A stretch of 64,000 bases of DNA from HXMU1428-3 sp965215715 (GTDB taxonomy: Bacteria; Pseudomonadota; Alphaproteobacteria; Rhizobiales; HXMU1428-3), in the NCBI GenBank assembly GCA_965215715.1, contig OZ244129.1, positions 558,001 through 622,000 on the forward strand. The letters are read 5' to 3'. Below the pieces are notes generated by a model. The model worked only from the letters and a program-made list of their open reading frames with translations. It was not told where the DNA came from and ran no database searches. Numbering within the stretch: position 1 is the first letter of the stretch; every line of letters starts with the position of its first letter. Positions 59,262-64,000 of this stretch are shown here, one piece after another. The translations under genes and the position numbers were made by a program.

Positions 59262-59290
59262 TTGACAGGTGCCGCGATAATTTTCATATA
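59262..59290 (+). promoter_or_regulatory. Sigma-70-like promoter for the tRNA cluster
   Basis: TTGACA (59262-59267) and CATATA (59285-59290) are separated by 17 bp. The tRNA-Tyr gene starts 47 bp downstream of the -10 box. The -35 box is perfect and the -10 box weak, as in many alphaproteobacterial promoters. The transcript may continue through tRNA-Gly, tRNA-Trp and secE-nusG. Confidence 0.6.
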
Positions 59291-59336
59291 CAGACGCTAT
59301 CGTTGTTTTTGAATGAGTGCAACGATTGTAAAAATT

Positions 59337-59422
59337 GGAGGGGTGGCCGAGTGGTTAAAGGCGCCAGACTGTAAATCTGGTCACTTCTGTGTACATTGGT
59401 TCGAATCCAATCCCCTCCACCA
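59337..59422 (+). tRNA. tRNA-Tyr (anticodon GTA)
   Basis: The acceptor stem GGAGGGG pairs with CCCCTCC, the anticodon arm is CAGACTGTAAATCTG with GTA at the centre, a variable arm of about 13 nt is present as in class II tRNAs, and the T arm has GGTTCGAATCC. The 3' CCA is encoded (59420-59422). Length is 86 nt. Confidence 0.97.
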
Positions 59423-59505
59423 TTTACAAGTCTGTATGGACGAAGAGATAAAATTACTTTAGTCTTTCACTCAGCAAGATACAGATTGATCTATACGAAG
59501 AAGGA

Positions 59506-59596
59506 ACTCGCCAATAGTGGGCGAGTAACATGGCGCAGCCCGGCGCTTAGCGCCGCCTCGTCGGAGAACTTATTTTGCTAAAGCAAAATTTCGTTC
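59506..59596. repeat. Cluster of three hairpins between tRNA genes
   Basis: Three hairpins follow one another: ACTCGCC/GGCGAGT (59506-59526), CGGCGC/GCGCCG (59541-59555) and ATTTTGCT/AGCAAAAT (59572-59589) with GAAC/GTTC outside it. The DNA is more GC rich than the flanks. The compact palindromic structure resembles a small palindromic repeat of a selfish type seen next to tRNA genes in other alphaproteobacteria, but I cannot name the family. Confidence 0.55.
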
Positions 59597-59648
59597 GTGA
59601 GATAAATAGCGCGGTTGCTGGTGGGCAATCTAAAGCGCAAACAAATAA

Positions 59649-59722
59649 GCGGGTGTAGCTCAATGGTAGAGCAACAGCCTTCCAAGCTGAAGATGAGGGT
59701 TCGATTCCCTTCACCCGCTCCA
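59649..59722 (+). tRNA. tRNA-Gly (anticodon TCC)
   Basis: The acceptor stem GCGGGTG pairs with CACCCGC, the anticodon loop is CTTCCAA, giving TCC, and the T arm has GGTTCGATTCCC. The CCA end is encoded (59720-59722). Length is 74 nt. It reads GGA/GGG codons. Confidence 0.97.
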
Positions 59723-60016
59723 TTTCCTTTTTAATTTTAGTTTTTAATATTTAAAACGGTATAGCCAAAATGGCGTCAAACATGAAGTTTCTTGAAAAAA
59801 GTGCGTTTTTTTATTGAACTTGACTAAAATATGTCGTAACACAACTCATTTCCAAGAAAATAGGCTGCATTGATCGCAGAGGGCGGTTGATGGGGTCTTT
59901 TTGCTTATGCTCGATTGGGTTTCTAAAATGAGACACGGTCGATGGTTTTTTCGTTTTCTATCAAGGGCCTCGGCTTTTGTTTGTTTGAGGTGGGAAATGA
60001 ATTGGCCGAAAGGTTT
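59723..60016. other. 294-bp spacer between tRNA-Gly and tRNA-Trp, no tuf gene
   Basis: In many bacteria an EF-Tu gene lies between tRNA-Gly and tRNA-Trp/secE. Here the spacer is too short for it and holds no remnant of EF-Tu in any frame. The DNA is AT rich at the start and then near average. A frame on the minus strand (MAGVEGLEPTTPGFG...) is the familiar artefact antisense to tRNA-Trp. Confidence 0.7.
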
Positions 60017-60093
60017 AGGAGTGTAGCTCAATTGGCTAGAGCACCGGTCTCCAAAACCGGGGGTTGTGGGTTCGAGTCCCTCCACTCCTGCCA
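60017..60093 (+). tRNA. tRNA-Trp (anticodon CCA)
   Basis: The acceptor stem AGGAGTG pairs with CACTCCT, the anticodon loop is TCTCCAAAA, giving CCA, and the T arm has GGTTCGAGTCCC. The 3' CCA is encoded (60091-60093). Length is 77 nt. It is the standard neighbour of secE in alphaproteobacteria. Confidence 0.96.
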
Positions 60094-60221
60094 TTTGGCT
60101 AAATGTTTGAGGTCAATAGGCTTGAGATAAAGTTGTTTGTTTAAAGACGTGTTTTAAGTCTTGCGGCAAATTTGATGGCAGTGAGATGCTTTAGATTTTT
60201 TTGCATCATGAGGTTTTTTTA

Positions 60222-60413
60222 ATGGCTAATCCGTTTGAGTTTATTCAAGAGGTGCGCGCTGAAATGGCGAAGGTCACCTGGCCAACGCAAAAGGAAACGG
60301 TTGTGACCACGATCATGGTGTTGATTTTGGTTGCTATGGCGATGGTGTTTTTCTTTGCAGCTGATCAGGTGTTGAACTTGCTTGTTCAGTTGTTGATTGG
60401 CTCTGGCCAGTAA
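60222..60413 (+). CDS. secE: Preprotein translocase subunit SecE
   Basis: SecE is the small essential subunit of the SecYEG channel. The 63-residue form has the amphipathic helix FIQEVRAEMAKVTWPTQKE and one membrane helix (TIMVLILVAMAMVFFFAA), as in single-spanning alphaproteobacterial SecE. Start ATG 60222; an in-frame upstream ATG at 60201 is not needed. nusG follows 17 bp later. Confidence 0.96.
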   Translation: MANPFEFIQEVRAEMAKVTWPTQKETVVTTIMVLILVAMAMVFFFAADQVLNLLVQLLIGSGQ

Positions 60414-60430
60414 AAATTGGGGTGAAAGCT

Positions 60431-60967
60431 ATGGCGAAGCGTTGGTACATTGTTCACGCCTATTCGAATTTTGAAAAAAAGGTGGCTGAGGCCATTCGTG
60501 AGCGGGCAGCGAGCGAAGGGCTGGATGATCATTTTGAAGAGATTTTGGTGCCAACTGAAGAAGTTATCGAAGTGCGCCGAGGCCGCAAGGTGGCCTCTGA
60601 GCGCAAATTTTTTCCAGGCTATGTGCTGGTTAAGATGGATATGACCGATGAGGCGTATCATCTGATCAAAGACACCCCTAAGGTTACAGGGTTTTTAGGG
60701 TCTGAGAGTAAACCAATACCAATTTCTGAGAGTGAAGCGCAGAACATTCTGCACCAGGTTAAAGAGGGTGTTGAGCGGCCGAAATCTACCATCATCTATG
60801 AAGTGGGTGAGGTGGTTAAGGTTTTGGATGGGCCGTTTGATGGCTTTAAAGGTCAGATTGAAGAAGTTGATGATGAACGCCAGCGTGTCAAGGTGGCGGT
60901 AGAGATTTTTGGCCGAGAAACCCCGGTTGAATTGGAGTTTAGTCAGGTGCAAAAGAACGGCGCTTGA
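60431..60967 (+). CDS. nusG: Transcription elongation/termination factor NusG
   Basis: NusG couples RNA polymerase to Rho and to ribosomes. The N-terminal domain (MAKRWYIVHAYSNFEKKVAE, FFPGYVLVKMDM) and the C-terminal KOW domain (VGEVVKVLDGPFDGFKGQIE) are both present. The ATG at 60431 gives 178 residues; GTG 60422 is in frame. It pairs with secE, as almost universally. Confidence 0.97.
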   Translation: MAKRWYIVHAYSNFEKKVAEAIRERAASEGLDDHFEEILVPTEEVIEVRRGRKVASERKFFPGYVLVKMDMTDEAYHLIKDTPKVTGFLGSESKPIPISESEAQNILHQVKEGVERPKSTIIYEVGEVVKVLDGPFDGFKGQIEEVDDERQRVKVAVEIFGRETPVELEFSQVQKNGA

Positions 60968-61134
60968 TTTTGGTTTTGGCTTGGTTGCTTTGATTTGCAC
61001 AGTGAGCCAAATGGTTGTGGGAGGCGCGTTGGGCTATGCCAGGCGCAAAGTGCTGTACCACACACCCCTTACGAAATGTCTGTTTGGGCATTTGTTATTT
61101 TAAACAGGCGAAAAGCCTTTAAAGGGATATAAAA

Positions 61135-61563
61135 ATGGCAAAGAAAATTGAAGGCTATTTAAAGCTGCAAGTGCCTGCTGGTCAGGCCAATCCGTCTCCG
61201 CCGATCGGGCCTGCTTTGGGTCAGCGCGGGATTAATATTATGGAATTTTGTAAGGCGTTTAATGCCGCTTCTGGTGATGCTGAGCCAGGATCTCCTATTC
61301 CTGTAAATATTACTGTTTATCAAGACAAGTCTTTCACCTTTGAAATGAAGACGCCGCCGGCTTCTTTCTTTTTGAAAAAAGCTGCCAAGTTGAAAAAAGG
61401 TGGTGGTGAGCCAGGGCGTGCTGTTGCTGGGTCTGTGACCATGGCGCAAGTGCGTGAGATTGCTGAGAAGAAAATGGTAGATTTGAATGCTAATGATGTT
61501 GATCAGGCTGCGAAAATTATTGCAGGTTCTGCTCGCTCTATGGGCTTGGAAGTGAAAGGGTAA
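61135..61563 (+). CDS. rplK: 50S ribosomal protein L11
   Basis: L11 binds the GTPase-associated centre of 23S rRNA. The sequence starts MAKKIEGYLKLQVPAGQANP with the proline-rich PPIGPALGQRGINIMEF and the C-terminal GSARSMGLEVKG. Length 142 is standard. rplA follows after 4 bp. Confidence 0.98.
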   Translation: MAKKIEGYLKLQVPAGQANPSPPIGPALGQRGINIMEFCKAFNAASGDAEPGSPIPVNITVYQDKSFTFEMKTPPASFFLKKAAKLKKGGGEPGRAVAGSVTMAQVREIAEKKMVDLNANDVDQAAKIIAGSARSMGLEVKG

Positions 61564-61567
61564 TCTG

Positions 61568-62257
61568 ATGGCGCGCGGAAAAAGATATAAAACAGCGGCT
61601 GAGCCGATTGATCGCAATAAGCTTTATTCATTAGAAGAGGCTGTTAAGCTGATAAAAGATGGTGCAACTGCCAAGTTTGACGAAACAGTTGAGATTGCCA
61701 TGAATTTGGGTGTTGATCCACGCCATGCTGACCAAATGGTTCGCGGTGTGTGTGAGCTGCCGAAAGGATCTGGCCGGACTGTGCGTGTGGCTGTGTTTGC
61801 TAAAGATGCAAAAGCAGATGAAGCCAAAGCGGCTGGTGCTGATGTGGTTGGCGCTGAAGATCTGGTTGAAGAAGTGCAAAAAGGCAATGTTAATTTTGAT
61901 CGCTGCATTGCCACACCTGACATGATGCCTTTGGTGGGCCGTTTGGGTAAAGTTTTGGGCCCACGGGGCATGATGCCAAACCCAAAAGTTGGCACTGTGA
62001 CACCAAATGTTGGTGAAGCGGTGAAAAGCGCTAAGGGCGGGGCTGTTGAGTTCCGTGTTGAAAAGGCCGGTGTTGTGCAAGCTGGTGTTGGCAAAGCAAG
62101 CTTTAGTGAAGGTGATTTGGTTGAAAACATTCGTGCCTTTGTTGGTGCTGTTAGCAAAGCCAAGCCAACAGGTGCTAAAGGCACGTTTATGAAGCAAGTG
62201 GCTTTATCTTCAACGATGGGTCCTGGCTTAAAAATAGAGATTGGCTCAGCCCTTTAA
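61568..62257 (+). CDS. rplA: 50S ribosomal protein L1
   Basis: L1 forms the mobile L1 stalk and represses its own operon mRNA. Signature blocks: GDKRYKTA-like N-terminus (MARGKRYKTAAEPIDRNKLY), MNLGVDPRHADQMVRGVCEL and VGRLGKVLGPRGMMPNPKVG. Length 229 is normal. The 378-bp gap to rplJ contains the L10 leader. Confidence 0.98.
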   Translation: MARGKRYKTAAEPIDRNKLYSLEEAVKLIKDGATAKFDETVEIAMNLGVDPRHADQMVRGVCELPKGSGRTVRVAVFAKDAKADEAKAAGADVVGAEDLVEEVQKGNVNFDRCIATPDMMPLVGRLGKVLGPRGMMPNPKVGTVTPNVGEAVKSAKGGAVEFRVEKAGVVQAGVGKASFSEGDLVENIRAFVGAVSKAKPTGAKGTFMKQVALSSTMGPGLKIEIGSAL

Positions 62258-62349
62258 GGGGTGAGTTTTTTAGAGTTTTCCCTGGTGTTTTTTGCGCTGG
62301 GGAATTGGCCCTTTTTTTCATTGGGTTTCAATGGAATGAAGGGTTGTCC

Positions 62350-62470
62350 TGTCCAAGACTGCAGGTGCCGCTTTTATAAAGTGGTTTAAATAAATAGGCC
62401 TGCATAGACGGTGGTTTAAAAGATTAAGAGGGTAAGGTTTGGTGCCTGAAATCTTAATCGGTTTGAACTT
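62350..62470 (+). ncRNA. L10 ribosomal-protein leader upstream of rplJ
   Basis: In many bacteria L10(L12)4 represses rplJL translation by binding an mRNA leader. Here a 378-bp untranslated region precedes rplJ. CTGCAGG (62359 on) pairs with CCTGCAT (62399 on), and GATTAAG (62422-62428) pairs with CTTAATC (62453-62459). The strings GTCCAAGACTGCAGGTG and GGCCTGCATAGACGGTGG are typical of alphaproteobacterial L10 leaders as I remember them. The 5' part of the gap (62258-62349) has only T-rich runs and a weak hairpin. Confidence 0.65.
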
Positions 62471-62635
62471 CTTATAAAGGGGTTTGATTGCATTTACAGC
62501 AATTGGGCGCCGGGCAGGCAAGTGAGCGTCATTGTGAAAGTGGGTTTACCCAGATTTGCAGTGGCAAACGTTAGCCGCAAAGGTTTTTTTGAAACATATG
62601 CGTTTCTTAGGCCTTTGTAAAAATGGAGAAAGCTG

Positions 62636-63145
62636 GTGGATAGAGCACAAAAAGAACAGCTCGTAGCCGCACTCAATGAGAAGCTGGATAATTCTGGCGT
62701 GATTGTTGTGGCCCACTATGCAGGTCTTACTGTTGCGGAAATGACGGCATTGCGCCGGGATTTGCGCCAAGTAGGTGGGACCATGCAAGTGGCAAAAAAC
62801 CGGCTCGTCAAGCGCGCGCTTGAGGGAACAGATGCACAAGACATCGCTGATCTTTTTTCAGGTCCTACTTGTATTATGACCTCTGAAGATCCAGTGAGTG
62901 CTCCAAAGGTTGCTGCCAAGTTTGCCAAAGATAACGAAAGATTAGTTATTTTAGGCGGTGCTATGGGCACAACCGTTCTTGACCCTTCAGGTGTGAATTC
63001 TCTTGCAGCCTTGCCATCACTCGATGAGCTGCGCGGTAAAATTGTTGGCTTGCTACAAGCACCAGCCGGCAAAGTTGCCCAAGTTCTTAGCGCCCCAGCT
63101 GGACAGCTGGCGCGTGTTGTGGCGGCCAAAGCTTCAAGTGAATAG
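62636..63145 (+). CDS. rplJ: 50S ribosomal protein L10
   Basis: L10 anchors the L7/L12 stalk and is autoregulatory. It starts at GTG 62636 (MDRAQKEQLVAALNEKLDN) with ATGGAGAAAG before it. The conserved VVVAHYAGLTVAEMTALRRD and the AKNRLVKRALEG region are present, and the C-terminal helix that binds L12 follows. Length 169 is normal. rplL is 63 bp away. Confidence 0.97.
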   Translation: MDRAQKEQLVAALNEKLDNSGVIVVAHYAGLTVAEMTALRRDLRQVGGTMQVAKNRLVKRALEGTDAQDIADLFSGPTCIMTSEDPVSAPKVAAKFAKDNERLVILGGAMGTTVLDPSGVNSLAALPSLDELRGKIVGLLQAPAGKVAQVLSAPAGQLARVVAAKASSE

Positions 63146-63208
63146 CCCTTGTATGAGCATTCCAGTTGAAAAATTAAACGAACCGATTAAATATTAGGAA
63201 CTACAAAA

Positions 63209-63583
63209 ATGGCAGATTTAGATAAAATCATTGAAGAGCTTTCAAACTTGACCGTTATGGAAGCAGCTGACCTTGCAAAACGTTTGGAAGACGAGTGGGG
63301 CGTATCGGCTGCTGCTCCTGTTGCTGTTGCTGCAGCACCAGGTGCTGGTGACGCTGGAGCCGCGGCTGAAAAGGATGAGTTTGACGTTATCCTTGCTTCA
63401 GCTGGTGACAAGAAAATCAATGTGATTAAAGAAGTTCGCGCTATCACAGGTCTTGGTCTGAAAGAAGCGAAAGAACTTGTTGAGGGTGCTCCAAAAGCTG
63501 TGAAAGAAGGCGCACCAAAAGACGAAGCCAATGAGCTTAAGGAAAAACTAGAAGCGGCTGGCGCGACTGTTGAACTTAAGTAA
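63209..63583 (+). CDS. rplL: 50S ribosomal protein L7/L12
   Basis: L7/L12 recruits translation factors. It has the N-terminal dimerisation helices (DLDKIIEELSNLTVMEAADL), the Ala/Pro-rich hinge (VAVAAAPGAGDAGAAAEKDE), and the C-terminal domain (KKINVIKEVRAITGLGLKEA). Length is 124, standard. It is followed by the terminator at 63595 and the long hairpin at 63704, before rpoB. Confidence 0.98.
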   Translation: MADLDKIIEELSNLTVMEAADLAKRLEDEWGVSAAAPVAVAAAPGAGDAGAAAEKDEFDVILASAGDKKINVIKEVRAITGLGLKEAKELVEGAPKAVKEGAPKDEANELKEKLEAAGATVELK

Positions 63584-63594
63584 TTGATTTAAAA

Positions 63595-63626
63595 GGCAAG
63601 AGGAGCTTTGCGCCCCTCTTGCCTTT
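63595..63626 (+). terminator. Partial terminator between rplL and rpoB
   Basis: GGCAAGAGG (63595-63603) pairs with CCTCTTGCC (63615-63623) and is followed by a short T-tract (TTTA). In E. coli a partial terminator lies at the same place and reduces rpoBC relative to the stalk genes. The short T-tract suggests incomplete termination. Confidence 0.8.
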
Positions 63627-63637
63627 ATCGCCATGTA

Positions 63638-63689
63638 ATTTGTTTATTTGAGCAATTTGTTCATTTGAGTGATTTGTTTGTTTAGAGCA
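63638..63689. repeat. Three tandem repeats of about 17 bp
   Basis: Units ATTTGTTTATTTGAGCA, ATTTGTTCATTTGAGTG and ATTTGTTTGTTTAGAGCA follow directly one after another (17, 17 and 18 bp). They lie between the two hairpins of the rplL-rpoB gap. The T/A-rich repeats may be a protein site or a slippage product. Confidence 0.7.
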
Positions 63690-63703
63690 ACTTATATGGG
63701 ACA

Positions 63704-63755
63704 GTTCATCAAAGAAGCTTTTGATATTTTGAAGCTTTTTTGATGAACCGTTTTT
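63704..63755 (+). other. 17-bp hairpin with T5 before rpoB (possible RNase III site or attenuator)
   Basis: GTTCATCAAAGAAGCTT (63704-63720) pairs with AAGCTTTTTTGATGAAC (63732-63748) over 17 bp including one G-U pair, with an 11-nt loop, followed by CGTTTTT. The enteric rplL-rpoB gap has a long RNase III-processed hairpin at the equivalent position. This one may process or attenuate the rpoBC transcript. Confidence 0.75.
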
Positions 63756-63893
63756 CAAAACGGGTCAAGGCTAGGGGCGAAACGAATAGAAAGCTCCCAA
63801 GCCTTAAAAAAGGATACATCAAGCTGGAAAAGGGCTCTTTCTTTGTTGGTCAAGAAAGTCCTTATAAGCAGCGCTGGCATTTGAGGAGCTGAT

Positions 63894-64000
63894 ATGGCTA
63901 AGACGTTCACTGGTCGCAAACGCATTCGCAAGAAATTTGGGTCAATCGCAGAAGTGGCTCAAATGCCCAACCTCATCGAGGTTCAAAAACGCTCATATGA
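63894..64000 (+). CDS. rpoB: RNA polymerase subunit beta, 5' end only
   Basis: The frame starts at ATG 63894 with GAGGAG seven bases before it and is still open at the window end (35 codons). The sequence MAKTFTGRKRIRKKFGSIAE, continuing MPNLIEVQKRSY, is the canonical alphaproteobacterial RpoB N-terminus. The rest lies outside the window. Confidence 0.97.
   Translation, partial: MAKTFTGRKRIRKKFGSIAEVAQMPNLIEVQKRSY

Noticed and set aside
59846..60094. Open frame on the minus strand (MAGVEGLEPTTPGFG...)
   Set aside because: It is antisense to tRNA-Trp, a well-known artefact that gives this peptide in many genomes.
61624..62197. Two long open frames antisense to rplA
   Set aside because: They follow from codon bias of the real ribosomal protein gene and show no similarity to any protein.

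Overview
The window is a contiguous piece of an alphaproteobacterial chromosome, most like the Hyphomicrobiales (Rhizobiales) and their marine relatives. The evidence is a set of lineage-typical proteins (IalB family, DUF2865, DUF2794, DUF459 SGNH-like protein, Atm1-type ABC exporter, a separate CDP-diacylglycerol route to phosphatidylserine and phosphatidylethanolamine) and the tRNA-Tyr / tRNA-Gly / tRNA-Trp / secE / nusG / rplKAJL / rpoB order. By eye the GC content is in the mid-40s. A PomAB-type stator pair fits a marine or saline habitat, but the species cannot be named from the sequence. No prophage, transposase gene, CRISPR array or rRNA operon was seen; this is core chromosome with small mobile repeats.

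Layout. 1-9.9 kb: envelope and stress proteins, typA, a J-like protein that has lost its HPD motif, a class I photolyase, argG and rlmN. 10-17.9 kb: quinone oxidoreductase, YkvA, DUF2865, PhhB, LMW phosphatase, ThpR, a Bax-inhibitor-1 protein with a structured leader, a secreted intradiol dioxygenase, a lipoprotein patatin and DUF2794. 17.9-18.5 kb: a gene-free stretch holding a 76-nt folded element and an apparent independent small RNA with a consensus promoter and terminator. 18.5-25 kb: panC, a membrane J protein, a SPOR-tailed D,D-carboxypeptidase and clpS-clpA. 25-30.4 kb: an operon of a secreted von Willebrand A protein between two related four-cysteine secreted proteins, then cimA, DUF4399 and a LOG-family protein. 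30.6-34.5 kb: a 1295-residue repeat protein with three LysM domains. 35-41.6 kb: atm1, psd-pssA, OsmC, an ECHDC3-like crotonase and dusA. 41.6-43.4 kb: pomA-pomB. 43.7-52.1 kb: an envelope and sugar-nucleotide block (beta-barrel protein, galU, galE, two MltB-type lytic transglycosylases, DUF459). 52.1-57.2 kb: flagellar basal body and export genes (fliOP divergent from flgBC-fliE-fliQR-flhB). 57.4-58.3 kb: two small basic aromatic secreted proteins. 58.4-64 kb: rlmB, three tRNAs and the secE-to-rpoB transcription/translation block, with no tuf gene where one often lies.

The less ordinary content is mostly in repeats, RNA and sequence architecture. There are five copies or partial copies of a small interspersed element with a conserved ACCGGT-CCACTTTT-type hairpin, three of them complete (104-146 bp) with 11-bp terminal inverted repeats, and at two insertion sites the repeat end supplies the stop codon of the neighbouring gene. 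A second hairpin family (14-bp arms) sits in two convergent intergenic regions. Two tandem hairpins carry G9 and G10 tracts in their loops behind pomB. The LysM protein carries twelve copies of a W-x-V-P-x-G-type motif that I do not recognise. The VWA/four-cysteine operon also has no function I can name.
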